The position numbers and the translations under genes are program-made. This document shows, one piece after another, positions 16,462 through 24,625 of a stretch of 64,000 nucleotides of DNA. Source of the stretch: Luteimonas mephitis DSM 12574 (GTDB lineage Bacteria; Pseudomonadota; Gammaproteobacteria; Xanthomonadales; Xanthomonadaceae); NCBI RefSeq assembly GCF_000422305.1, contig NZ_AULN01000012.1, forward strand, positions 269,001 to 333,000, given 5' to 3'. Numbering within the stretch: position 1 is the first letter of the stretch; each line of letters opens with the position of its first letter. The notes beneath the pieces are model-generated. The model had not been told where the DNA came from. It was given only the letters and a program-made list of their open reading frames with translations, and ran no database searches.

Positions 16462-17583
16462 ATGACCCAGAAGACGATCCTCAACGACGCCCACCGCGCC
16501 CTCGGCGCGAAGATGGTCGATTTCGGCGGCTGGGACATGCCGCTCAACTACGGGTCGCAGATCGAGGAGCACCACCAGGTGCGCCGCGATGCCGGCATGT
16601 TCGACGTCTCGCACATGACCGTGGTCGACCTGCGCGGCGCGCGGGTGCGCGAGTTCCTGCGCAGGCTGGTCGCCAACTCGGTGGACAAGCTGCAGAAGCC
16701 CGGCAAGGCGCTGTACACCTGCATGCTCAACGCGCAGGGCGGGGTGATCGACGACCTGATCATCTACCTGATGCCGCACGAGGGCGGGGCCGAATGGTTC
16801 CGCCTGGTGGTCAACGCCGCGACCCGCGACAAGGACATGGCGTGGATCAACCAGCAGGCCGCCGCGTTCGAAGTCGACGTCGGCGAACGCACCGACCTGG
16901 CGATGATCGCCGTGCAGGGTCCCAACGCGCGCGACAAGGCGCTCGGCCTGATCGCCGAGGGCGACCGCACCCGCGTCGGCAAGCTTGGCAAGTTCGCCGG
17001 CATCGAGGCCCGGTCGGCCGCTGGCGCGTCGCTGTTCGTCGCCCGCACCGGCTACACCGGCGAGGACGGTTTCGAGATCGTCATGCCCGAAGGCGATGCC
17101 GTTGCCCTGTGGAATGGATTGCTCGCCGCGGGGGTGAAGCCGGCGGGACTCGGCGCGCGCGACACGCTGCGCCTGGAGGCCGGACTGAACCTGTACGGGC
17201 AGGACATGGACGAAACCGTCTCTCCCTGGGAAGCCGCGCTCGGCTGGACCGTGGCGCTGGACGAAGGTCGCGACTTCATCGGGCGCGGCGCGCTCGAGTC
17301 GCAAAAGGCCGCCGGCACCGCGCGCCGCATGATCGGCCTGGTGATGGACGACAAGGGCGTGCTGCGCCACGGCCAGAAGGTGCTCACCGCGAATGGCGAA
17401 GGCGAGATCCTGTCGGGCACGTTCTCGCCGACGCTGGGCAAGGCGATCGCCTTCGCCCGCGTGCCGGCGGGCGACGCGGCCGATGACGCGGGCGTGCGGG
17501 TCGACATCCGCGGCCGTGAAGTCCCCGTGCGCGTGGTCAGGTTCCCGTTCGTGCGCGACGGCAAGCCGCAGGACGGCATCTGA
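16462..17583 (+). CDS. gcvT: Aminomethyltransferase, glycine-cleavage T protein
   Basis: Transfers the methylene group from the aminomethyl-lipoyl arm of GcvH to tetrahydrofolate, releasing ammonia. The 373-aa protein shows [14 protein letters not shown] at the N-terminus, DVSHMT with the folate-binding region, the catalytic-site Asp block [15 protein letters not shown], and [13 protein letters not shown]. Start ATG 16462 gives the normal N-terminus; the frame is open to 16348. gcvH follows 115 bp downstream with its own likely promoter; gcvP is not in the window. Confidence 0.96.
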   Translation: MTQKTILNDAHRALGAKMVDFGGWDMPLNYGSQIEEHHQVRRDAGMFDVSHMTVVDLRGARVREFLRRLVANSVDKLQKPGKALYTCMLNAQGGVIDDLIIYLMPHEGGAEWFRLVVNAATRDKDMAWINQQAAAFEVDVGERTDLAMIAVQGPNARDKALGLIAEGDRTRVGKLGKFAGIEARSAAGASLFVARTGYTGEDGFEIVMPEGDAVALWNGLLAAGVKPAGLGARDTLRLEAGLNLYGQDMDETVSPWEAALGWTVALDEGRDFIGRGALESQKAAGTARRMIGLVMDDKGVLRHGQKVLTANGEGEILSGTFSPTLGKAIAFARVPAGDAADDAGVRVDIRGREVPVRVVRFPFVRDGKPQDGI

Positions 17584-17648
17584 CCGGTCGCCGGCATCGG
17601 CGTCGCCGCGAGGCGACACGACGCACTGCCACCCCGGCGTTCCTTCGC

Positions 17649-17654
17649 TAAACT
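17649..17654 (+). promoter_or_regulatory. -10 element of gcvH
   Basis: TAAACT, about 45 bases before ATG 17699, embedded in the small palindrome GCTAAACTAGC. Suggests gcvH can be transcribed independently of gcvT. Confidence 0.4.
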
Positions 17655-17698
17655 AGCGTCCCCTTCCATCGACCGCAGCAGATCCGGAGCACGATCCC

Positions 17699-18094
17699 AT
17701 GAGCGAGATCCCAGGCGACCTGAAGTTCATGAAATCCCACGAGTGGGCCCGCGTCGAAGGCGACGGCAAGGTCACCATCGGCATCTCCGACCATGCGCAG
17801 GAACTGCTCGGCGACCTGGTCTACGTCGACCTGCCGACGGTGGGCGAGCGCGCCGAGGCCGGCACCGCATGCGCGGTGGTGGAATCGGTGAAGGCGGCGT
17901 CCGACGTTTACTCGCCGGTGTCGGGCACCATCACCGCGGTCAATACCGCGCTGGCCGACAAGCCCGAGACCATCAACGAGGACGCTTTCGGCGAAGGCTG
18001 GATCTTCGTCGTCGAGATCGACGACCCGGACCAGCTCAACGAGATGCTCGATCCCGACGACTACGCCGAACTGCTGGAAGAAGACGACAGCTGA
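17699..18094 (+). CDS. gcvH: Glycine cleavage system H protein
   Basis: 131-aa lipoyl carrier that shuttles the aminomethyl intermediate between GcvP, GcvT and the L protein. The lipoylated lysine lies in [17 protein letters not shown] (Lys at about residue 64). [15 protein letters not shown] at the N-terminus and the acidic tail [12 protein letters not shown] fit the family, and the length is typical. Collinear with gcvT and followed by a strong hairpin, probably its terminator. Confidence 0.97.
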   Translation: MSEIPGDLKFMKSHEWARVEGDGKVTIGISDHAQELLGDLVYVDLPTVGERAEAGTACAVVESVKAASDVYSPVSGTITAVNTALADKPETINEDAFGEGWIFVVEIDDPDQLNEMLDPDDYAELLEEDDS

Positions 18095-18135
18095 CGAGTC
18101 GCTGGCGGCGCCGCCGCACAGGCGCGCAAGCCCTC

Positions 18136-18162
18136 GGGCGCGGAGCGAACGACTCCGCGCCC
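18136..18162 (+). terminator. Hairpin after gcvH
   Basis: Perfect 10-bp stem GGGCGCGGAG / CTCCGCGCCC around a 7-base loop, 41 bases past the gcvH stop. The following CGTTCAT has only a weak T content, so termination may need Rho. Confidence 0.5.
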
Positions 18163-19064
18163 CGTTCATGAAACCGGTATCGATCCTGGCGCCCCCTGCG
18201 CGAACGCAGGCCGGGCGCGCGACGCGTTCTCTGTCGCCGCTCCTTCCTGCGTCGACAGCGACGAGACCCGCGCTGAACGCGGTGGCGTGACGGTTGCCGC
18301 TGGCCGTCCGCTGCACGCCGCACTGGATGGGTGACTCTGGACGCGCGCGCGGTGCGGCCGGTCGGACGCGCCTGGCGTGCCGCGGAAGTGGCGCACGCGA
18401 CGACGATGCCGCGGCAGGCGACGGGCAGGTGGCGGTGCCGCGCGATGCCCTGCCAGCCGACTGCCGGGAGTCGAGCGGTGTCGATGCAGTTGGCCGTGCG
18501 CGGGCAGCTTCGTTCGCGAGCGTTTGCCGCTGCCGCATTCATCGTCTGTCGCGCGCTCGCATCCCCGGAACGAGGCGCGAACAACCAGCCCTTGATGCGC
18601 GCTTCGGGCATGCGTTCCGGACAGGAACGAAGGCAGGTCGCGCATGCGCGCGTGCCGTTCCCGACAGCATGCAATCGGTGCATCGTCATCCGTCGCCGGG
18701 TCTGCAAACCGGTTCGGACTGCTTCCCGGACGGTCGGTGAAGCAGCCGTTCTTCTTGCGCAGTTTTGCGCAATCCGGCTTGTGCAGTGCCGGAAACGCGT
18801 CGCCCGGAAGAGGTGCGTCGACAGCCTGCGTGCAGCTTCGTCCTGTCGCGTGCGATGCATGCGACGCGTGTCGTGCGCATCGTTGCCAACGCGCATGCGC
18901 GCTGGCGTGCTTGCAGAAAACAGCTTGTTTTCCGCGCTATTTCAATCTCGTTCCTTGCGTTGCGTGGACGACATGACGCAGACGCAGCGTGCGGGCGCGG
19001 GTTGGCGGGCGCGAACGTGTGATCGCTGCCCGGGTGGACGGCGAAGAAAAACCTTGCGGGGGTG
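18163..19064. other. 900-bp gene-poor stretch upstream of the small-RNA/H1-like locus
   Basis: No frame on either strand reads as a real protein: the open frames (for example 18331-19068 plus and 18036-18896 minus) are Arg/Cys/Ala-rich, lack family motifs and lack credible Shine-Dalgarno sites. It carries many short CG-rich palindromes (CGCGCG, GCATGC) but no long repeat. It may be decayed coding DNA, a long regulatory region, or unannotated RNA. This is the longest non-coding interval in the window. Confidence 0.5.
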
Positions 19065-19268
19065 TTGACAGTTGAAAAAACCGTGATTAGGTTTCGCTGC
19101 AACAGACGTCGACGCAGAAGAGAGTGAGTCGAACCCAAGCGAAAACGCGCAGCACAACAAAGACCTCTGCCCGGAAATTCCTCAAGGTGGAATCAGGCAT
19201 CGTCTCCGCTGCGAAAACGCAACGTCTCCATGATCACCACCCGCGTCGCCATGCGATGCGGGTTTTTT
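19065..19268 (+). ncRNA. Candidate small RNA (promoter to terminator, about 170 nt)
   Basis: A TTGACA box (19065-19070), 17-base spacer and TAGGTT (19088-19093) predict a transcript start near 19100. About 140 nt downstream is an intrinsic terminator (19239-19268). The interval contains no convincing protein: a GTG-started frame at 19124 (MSRTQAKTRSTTKTSARKF...) runs through the terminator and lacks a good ribosome site. This promoter-terminator unit fits a small RNA or an attenuated leader of the downstream H1-like gene. I do not recognise the family. Confidence 0.5.
19239..19268 (+). terminator. Intrinsic terminator of the candidate small RNA
   Basis: Stem ACCCGCGTCG / CGATGCGGGT (one G-T pair) with loop CCATG, followed by TTTTTT (19263-19268). 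Confidence 0.8.
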
Positions 19269-19454
19269 ATGCGGGCGGCATGCCGACGGGCAGGGCCTCC
19301 ACGCAAGCGGTCGGCACCAGGGGGTGCAGGCCGAATCCGAATCCGTCCCGGCGCGCTTCGCGCGTTGGCGGTTGGTCGCGGGTCCGATACCCGCGGCGCT
19401 GTTTTGAACTGGGCTGCTACACCCGATAGTTCCACTGACGAGGAGAGCCATCAC

Positions 19455-19928
19455 ATGGCCACGAAGAAAGCTGCAAAGAAACGTCCCGCCAAGAAGGCGG
19501 CGAAGAAGGCGGTCCGCAAGACCGCGAAGAAGGCAGTTCGCAAGTCGGCCGCCCGCAAGGTCGCCAAGAAGGTCGCGAAGCGGCCGGCCAAGAAGGCCAC
19601 CAAGAAGGTAGCGAAGAAGAAGGTTGCCAAGAAGGTAGCGAAGAAGGCCGCCAAGAAGAAGGTCGCCAAGAAGGTGACGAAGAAGGCTGCCAAGAAGAAG
19701 GTAGCGAAGAAGAAGGTCGCCAAGAAGAAGGTAGCCAAGAAGGCCGCCAAGCGCCCGGCGAAGAAGACCGCCAAGAAGGCGGCAAAGAAGCGCCCGGCCA
19801 AGAAGGCTGCCAAGAAGACGGCCAAGAAGGCTGCGAAGAAGCCTGCAAAGAAAGCCAAGCGACCGGCCAAGCGTGCGAAGAAGGCTGCCTCCGTGGCAAT
19901 CCCGTCCGCACCTGCTCCGATGATGTAA
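19455..19928 (+). CDS. Histone H1-like lysine-rich nucleoid protein
   Basis: 157 aa made almost entirely of Lys, Ala, Val, Arg and Pro in AAKK/VAKK units (for example KKVAKKKVAKKVAKKAAKKK), ending SVAIPSAPAPMM. This is the composition of bacterial H1-like/HctB and AlgP C-terminal domains, which bind and compact DNA. Start ATG 19455 follows GAGGAGAG; the frame is open from 19230 but that part crosses the small-RNA terminator. A TTGAAC-17-TAGTTC promoter (about 19404-19432) is possible. The repeats make length variation between strains likely. Confidence 0.9.
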   Translation: MATKKAAKKRPAKKAAKKAVRKTAKKAVRKSAARKVAKKVAKRPAKKATKKVAKKKVAKKVAKKAAKKKVAKKVTKKAAKKKVAKKKVAKKKVAKKAAKRPAKKTAKKAAKKRPAKKAAKKTAKKAAKKPAKKAKRPAKRAKKAASVAIPSAPAPMM

Positions 19929-19957
19929 GAAGAAAAACCGGATCAGCGGTCATCAGG

Positions 19958-19997
19958 ACTCTCTCTCCGCAGCCCAGGCGGAGAGGGAGTTTTTTTA
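19958..19997 (+). terminator. Intrinsic terminator of the H1-like gene
   Basis: Stem ACTCTCTCTCCGC / GCGGAGAGGGAGT (one mismatch/wobble) with a 7-base loop, followed by a run of seven T. Confidence 0.9.
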
Positions 19998-20287
19998 TGC
20001 GCCGGAGCAACGGCCCGCCCGGGTTACCTGCGGGACAAGGCGAACGGTCGTGCGAGGGCAGCAGCGGCACCTGGACGATCGTCGCCATCCCCGAGACTGC
20101 GGGGAGCCTGGAACTTCAGGCGTCGAGGAGCGCTACTGGATGACCGGCGTTCGCCTGTTGAAGCCCCTGCGCTTGCGGGAGCGGCGGACGACGGCAGGGC
20201 TGTTCAAGCCTTCCCCGGTGTCGCTGCGCAGTGCGGACACGGGGTGGCCGGTAGCCGAGGCGACACGATCTCGCTAACAGCGATGGC
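19998..20287. other. Gene-free spacer between the H1-like gene and the convergent hydrolase
   Basis: About 290 bp after the terminator. I see no coding frame with family character, no repeat shared with the rest of the window and no second T-tract hairpin. Confidence 0.4.
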
Positions 20288-21703
20288 TCAGCGCGGGTTC
20301 GCGTTGGCCGACGATGCGTGCGCGCCGCCGTGCTTGTCGGTGCGGGGCAGGTTGGGCCGGGTCGGCCGGCTGTCGTCTTCGGCGTAGAGCACGTCCGGGA
20401 ACGGATCGACATCCAGCCAGCGCTGCGCTGGAAGTCCGATCGCGCGATCGAGGATCGTCGGCAGCAGTCCCGAGGGCAGGCTGCTTTCGCTGTTCCACAG
20501 GATCGCGATGCCCAGATCGCGCTGTGGAAGCAGGGCGATCGCGCCGCGATACCCCTGCACCGCGCCGCCGTGGAAGACCACGCGGTGGCCGGCATAGTCG
20601 TAGATGCGCCAGCCGATCCCGTAGCCGGCGGCATTCAACCGCTGGCGGCGCCACGACGAGCCGCGGGTTTCGCCGGGGGTGGCGACGACGGGTGCGTGCA
20701 ACGTTGCCAGCAGCGGTGCCGGCAGGACGTCCGGGCGGTGCCCGGTCTGCGCCAGCAGCCACTGCGCCATGTCGCTGGCGCTGGCGTTGACGCCGGCGGC
20801 CGGCGCCACGCGGTAGTAGGTGGGCTTGGGCGTCAGCGAACGCCAGCCGCCGCCGGCGCGCACGTGCGGGCGTGCCCAGCTCGGGCTTGCCTCGATGCCT
20901 TCGAGCCCGTAGCTCGCATCGTTCATGCCCAGCGGCTTGAAGATGCGGCGGCTCACCGCTTCGCTGAAGAACTGCCCGCTCGCGCCGTAGACCACGTTGC
21001 CCACGAGGCTGAAGGCGACGTTCTGGTAGCTGTAGCACTCGCCCGGTTCGCACTTCATCGGCGCATAGGCCAGCTTCTGCACCAGGGTGTTGTAGTCGAC
21101 GTTGCGCTCGAGCTCGCGATCGTAGGCGTTGTGGGTCAGGCCGACACGCTGGCTCAACACCTCGGCCACCGTGAGTTGCTGCGCGGCGCCGGGTTCGGAG
21201 AACTGCAGAGACGGCATGTAGTCGGCGACATGGCTGTCCCAGCGCAGCGAGCCTTCGTTGACCAGCAGCCCGGTGACGGTGCCGGCGAAGGCCTTCGACA
21301 AGGAGGCGAGGCGGAACACGGTATGCGCATCGACCGGCTCGGCATTGCTGACGTCGGTGATGCCGTAGCCGCGCGCGCTGAGCACGCGGCCGCCCTGGAC
21401 GATGGTCATGGCCAGGCCGGGCACGCGCTGGTTGGCGACCAGCTCCTGCGCGATTGCCTCGAGCTGGCGGACGTTGAAGTCCGAGGAGGGTGGCATGACC
21501 TCCTCGACCGGCGGCAGGTAGCCCGGGATCGAAGCAGGCTGGGTCGGCAGCGGTTCGTGCTGGGCGATGGCGGGCGCGGGCGATGCCGGCTGGGTGTTCC
21601 AGCGCAGCGGCGTCTGCGCGGATGTCGCCAGTGCCATCGACAGCAACACGCCGGTCAGCCCGCCTCGCCAGGTGAGCCGATGCCGCCTCTTGTCGTCTTT
21701 CAT
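20288..21703 (-). CDS. Serine hydrolase of the beta-lactamase/PBP-like family
   Basis: 471 aa, exported (hydrophobic segment about 15-30 ending TSAQ). Class C-type active-site motifs: SLSK (Ser134 nucleophile, Lys137), YQN (Tyr226-x-Asn228) and HGG in VVFHGGAVQG near residue 405. The domain spans about 75-430; the tail is unstructured and Pro/Arg/Asn-rich. Members include esterases, D-amino-peptidases and beta-lactamases, so activity against antibiotics should not be assumed. Start at ATG 21703 (MKDDKRRHR); longer starts would lose the signal peptide. Monocistronic and divergent from lemA. Confidence 0.88.
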   Translation of the reverse strand: MKDDKRRHRLTWRGGLTGVLLSMALATSAQTPLRWNTQPASPAPAIAQHEPLPTQPASIPGYLPPVEEVMPPSSDFNVRQLEAIAQELVANQRVPGLAMTIVQGGRVLSARGYGITDVSNAEPVDAHTVFRLASLSKAFAGTVTGLLVNEGSLRWDSHVADYMPSLQFSEPGAAQQLTVAEVLSQRVGLTHNAYDRELERNVDYNTLVQKLAYAPMKCEPGECYSYQNVAFSLVGNVVYGASGQFFSEAVSRRIFKPLGMNDASYGLEGIEASPSWARPHVRAGGGWRSLTPKPTYYRVAPAAGVNASASDMAQWLLAQTGHRPDVLPAPLLATLHAPVVATPGETRGSSWRRQRLNAAGYGIGWRIYDYAGHRVVFHGGAVQGYRGAIALLPQRDLGIAILWNSESSLPSGLLPTILDRAIGLPAQRWLDVDPFPDVLYAEDDSRPTRPNLPRTDKHGGAHASSANANPR

Positions 21704-21785
21704 CGGGCCTGCCCCCTGCGTATGCTGCGACTGCAGGCTGATCATAACGCCTGATTTCCGGATTGCATGAACAAGGGGAGCTTTG

Positions 21786-22382
21786 ATGGTTACTTTGTTG
21801 ATCCTGCTCGCAATTGTGGTGGTGTTCGCATTCTGGGCCATCGGTATCTACAACGGCCTGGTCACGGCGCGCAACGCCTACAAGAACGCCTTCGCCCAGA
21901 TCGACGTGCAGTTGCAGCGGCGATTCGACCTGATCCCCAACCTGGTCGAGACCGCCAAGGGCTACCTCGAGCACGAGCGCGGCACCCTTGAAGCGGTGAC
22001 CGCGGCCCGCAACGCCGCCCAGGCGGGCCTGGCCGCGGCCAAGGCTTCCCCGGGCGACCCGGCGGCGATGGCCGAACTCAGCCGCAGCCAGGGCATGCTC
22101 GATGGCGCGCTGGGCAGGCTGCTGGTGACGGTCGAGGCCTATCCGGACCTCAAGGCCAGCCAGAACATGATGCAGCTGACCGAGGAACTCACCAGCACCG
22201 AGAACAAGGTCGCCTTCGCGCGGCAGGCGTTCAACGATTCGGTGATGGCCTACAACAACAAGCGCGAGGTGTTTCCCTCGAGCATCGTCGCCGGCATGTT
22301 CAACTTCGCCCCGGCCGCGCTGCTGGAGATCCCGGCCGACCAGCAGGCGCAGGTACGGGCGGCGCCGAAGGTCGAGTTCTGA
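21786..22382 (+). CDS. LemA family protein
   Basis: 198 aa: one N-terminal membrane helix (about 2-20), then the four-helix LemA domain with RNAYKNAFAQIDVQLQRR and DLIPNLVETAKGYL, AYPDLKASQNM, and TENKVAFARQAFND as the conserved blocks. LemA proteins sit in the inner membrane, commonly encoded beside an M48 or TPM-domain protein; precise function unsettled. Start: ATG 21786 after AAGGGGAG (a TTG immediately before is possible). It pairs with the M48 protease gene downstream across a long inverted repeat. Confidence 0.93.
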   Translation: MVTLLILLAIVVVFAFWAIGIYNGLVTARNAYKNAFAQIDVQLQRRFDLIPNLVETAKGYLEHERGTLEAVTAARNAAQAGLAAAKASPGDPAAMAELSRSQGMLDGALGRLLVTVEAYPDLKASQNMMQLTEELTSTENKVAFARQAFNDSVMAYNNKREVFPSSIVAGMFNFAPAALLEIPADQQAQVRAAPKVEF

Positions 22383-22386
22383 CTGG

Positions 22387-22517
22387 CCGGGAATCGGGGG
22401 TGGGGATCCGGGATTCGAAAAGGCGGCGCCGCTACGCCGCCGGTGAAGGCTCCCCCTCCCGCGCAGGCTTCGTCAGCCTGGCTTTTCGAATCCCGGATCC
22501 CGAATCCCCAATCCCGG
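22387..22517. repeat. Long inverted repeat with GGGATTCGGGATTGGGGATTC-type arms
   Basis: Arms 22387-22421 and 22483-22517 are near-perfect 35-base complements (CCGGGAATCGGGG... and its partner ending ...CCCCAATCCCGG), enclosing a 61-base GC-rich centre. Dispersed GATTCGGGATTGGGGATTC elements are common in xanthomonad chromosomes. Lying between lemA and the protease gene it may modulate the downstream cistron or stabilise the upstream message. Confidence 0.85.
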
Positions 22518-22524
22518 TTTCCCG

Positions 22525-24423
22525 ATGAACTTCTTCGAACACCAGGCCGCGGCGCGGCGCACGTCGACACGGTTGGTGGTGCTGTTTGCGCTGGCTGTGA
22601 TCGCGATCGTGGTCGCGGTCGACCTGGCGGTGATGCTGGTGTTCGGCCGCGGCGACGGGGCGGCCGGCATCCTGCTGTTCACCACGCTGGTGACGCTGGC
22701 GGTGATCGGCGGGGCCTCGATGTACCGCATCGCGTCGCTGCGCGGCGGTGGCGAGGCGGTGGCGCTGCAGTTCGGCGGCACGCCGGTACCGGTGGACACC
22801 ACCGACCGCTACCTGCAGCGGTTGCGCAACGTGGTCGAGGAGATCGCGATCGCATCGGGCGTGCCGATGCCCGGGCTGTACGTGCTCGAGCACGAGTCGG
22901 CGATCAACGCCTTCGCGGCGGGCTACTCGACCTCGGACGCGGCCATCGCGGTCACCCGCGGGGCGCTGGAGAAACTCAACCGCGACGAGTTGCAGGGCGT
23001 GATCGCCCACGAGTTCAGCCACATCCTCAACGGCGACATGCGCTTGAACATCCGCCTGATCGGCGTGCTGTTCGGGATCATGGTGATGGGCATCATCGGC
23101 CGCCGGCTGATGATGCACGGCGGCATGAGCCGCAACAGCCGCGACGGCGTGGCGATCTTCCTGGTGATGGCGCTGGTGGCGATCGTGATCGGCTACGTCG
23201 GGCTGCTGTTCGGGCGCATGATCAAGGCCGGCATCAGCCGCACGCGCGAGTCGCTGGCCGATGCTTCGGCGGTGCAGTTCACCCGCCAGACCGCGGGCCT
23301 GGCCGGCGCGCTGAAGAAGATCGCCGGCATCCACGAAGGTTCGCGGCTGGGCTCACGCGGCGAGACGGAGGAGATCAGCCACATGCTGTTCGGCGACGGG
23401 ATCGGCTTCAGCGGCCTGTTCGCCACCCATCCGCCGATCCTCAAGCGCATCCAGGCGCTGGAGCCGGGCTTCCGCGCCGAGCAGCTCGAACGCATGCAGG
23501 CCCAGTGGCGCACCACGCCGCCCAACGGCCTGCAGGAGGACGCGCGCATGGGCCTGGCCGGCGCGCACGATGCGCTGCCGGCGGCTTCGTCGCGGATCAA
23601 CGTCACTCCGGCAATGGTGGCTTCGCAGGTGGCGCAGCCCGAGCAGGATGACTACCGGCGCGCCGACGCCATCGTCAACACGATCCCGGACGACCTGCGC
23701 GAACTGGCGCGCCAGCGCGACCAGGTGATGCCGCTGCTGCTGGGCATGCTGCTGGCCAGCGATCCGGCGGTGCTCGGCAAGCAGCGCATCGAGATCGCCT
23801 CGCGGATGGGCAACGAAGCGGCCGAGGTTGCGCTTGCCTTCCGCGGCAGGCTGGCGCAGGCCCTGCACCCGATGCAGCGCCTGCCGCTGGCGGCGCTCGC
23901 GTTTCCGGTGCTTCGGCTGCGCCCGCGCCCGGAGCTCGAAGTGTTCATGGACGCGGTGTTCGCCGCGGTCAACGCCGACGGGCAGGTATCGCTGTTCGAG
24001 TACTGCCTCGGCCGGCTGCTGCACGTGCAGGTGCGCGAATCGCTCGACCCGGCGCGTTATGCACGCTTTGGCCGACGCAAGCCGGGCAACGTCAAGCAGG
24101 AATTCGCGACCCTGCTGGCGGTGGTTGCGAACGCCGGCAGCGACGACCCGGCCGAAGCGCAGCGTGCGTACCTGGCCGGCATGCAGCGGGTATTGCCGCG
24201 CGACCACGTGCCCTACGCGCCGCCGGCCAACGGCGTGCTGGCGCTCGATGCGGTGTGGGAGCCGCTTGATGCGCTCGATCCGCTTGCCAAGCAGGTGATG
24301 GTCGAAGCGATCACCGCCGCAGCCAGCCACGACGGCCGCATCTGCGTGGCCGAAGCGGAACTGCTGCGCACGATCTGCGGCGTGCTGCATTGCCCGCTGC
24401 CGCCGATGCTGGAGCGGGCGTAA
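22525..24423 (+). CDS. M48 family membrane zinc metalloprotease with long C-terminal extension
   Basis: 632 aa. Two membrane helices (about 17-40 and 47-65), the M48 catalytic domain with AHEFSHILNGD (His162 and His166 zinc ligands, Glu163 catalytic) and the downstream ESLADASA glutamate (about 243), two more helices around 173-225, then about 290 further residues after the M48 core (from about 345) that resemble no HtpX/Ste24 part. HtpX itself is about 290 aa. The C-terminal half contains DAVFAAVNADGQVSLFEYCL- and TAAASHDGRICVAEAELL-like segments reminiscent of TerB-type helical domains (inference). Partner of lemA. Confidence 0.9.
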   Translation: MNFFEHQAAARRTSTRLVVLFALAVIAIVVAVDLAVMLVFGRGDGAAGILLFTTLVTLAVIGGASMYRIASLRGGGEAVALQFGGTPVPVDTTDRYLQRLRNVVEEIAIASGVPMPGLYVLEHESAINAFAAGYSTSDAAIAVTRGALEKLNRDELQGVIAHEFSHILNGDMRLNIRLIGVLFGIMVMGIIGRRLMMHGGMSRNSRDGVAIFLVMALVAIVIGYVGLLFGRMIKAGISRTRESLADASAVQFTRQTAGLAGALKKIAGIHEGSRLGSRGETEEISHMLFGDGIGFSGLFATHPPILKRIQALEPGFRAEQLERMQAQWRTTPPNGLQEDARMGLAGAHDALPAASSRINVTPAMVASQVAQPEQDDYRRADAIVNTIPDDLRELARQRDQVMPLLLGMLLASDPAVLGKQRIEIASRMGNEAAEVALAFRGRLAQALHPMQRLPLAALAFPVLRLRPRPELEVFMDAVFAAVNADGQVSLFEYCLGRLLHVQVRESLDPARYARFGRRKPGNVKQEFATLLAVVANAGSDDPAEAQRAYLAGMQRVLPRDHVPYAPPANGVLALDAVWEPLDALDPLAKQVMVEAITAAASHDGRICVAEAELLRTICGVLHCPLPPMLERA

Positions 24424-24625
24424 CACCCGGCGTTTGCGGCGCGCGCGGAAACTCTTTCGCGCGAAGCCGCTGGATTCCCGCCTGCGCTTGGGCGCCGCGG
24501 AACCGGGTGGACTCCGGCTCGCGGCTGCCCGTCGGATTTCCCGCAGCGCCCGGATGACGGCAGCTGCCGGATGCCCGCCCCGGTTCGCGCACCTGCGCGA
24601 AAGCCCGGCTATCGCCGCGCGGGAA
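24424..24625. other. Intergenic remnant of dispersed GGATTCCCGCCTGCGC repeat
   Basis: Between convergent genes. CTGGATTCCCGCCTGCGC at about 24470 and CGGATGACGGCAGCTGCCGG at about 24550 look like decayed halves of a repeat; CTGCCG palindromes are present but no T-tract terminator. Confidence 0.3.

Noticed and set aside
18331..19068. 245-aa open frame as a hypothetical gene
   Set aside because: No ribosome site, Arg/Cys-rich composition and no recognisable motif; overlapped by an equally poor minus-strand frame.
19230..19270. Possible leader peptide MITTRVAMRCGFF before the H1-like gene
   Set aside because: No biosynthetic operon follows, there is no codon enrichment for one amino acid, and the frame crosses the terminator of the candidate small RNA.
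19378..19394. tRNA-like T arm GCGGG-TCCGATA-CCCGC
   Set aside because: Only a 5-bp stem with a near-consensus loop is present; no acceptor, D or anticodon arms can be built around it.
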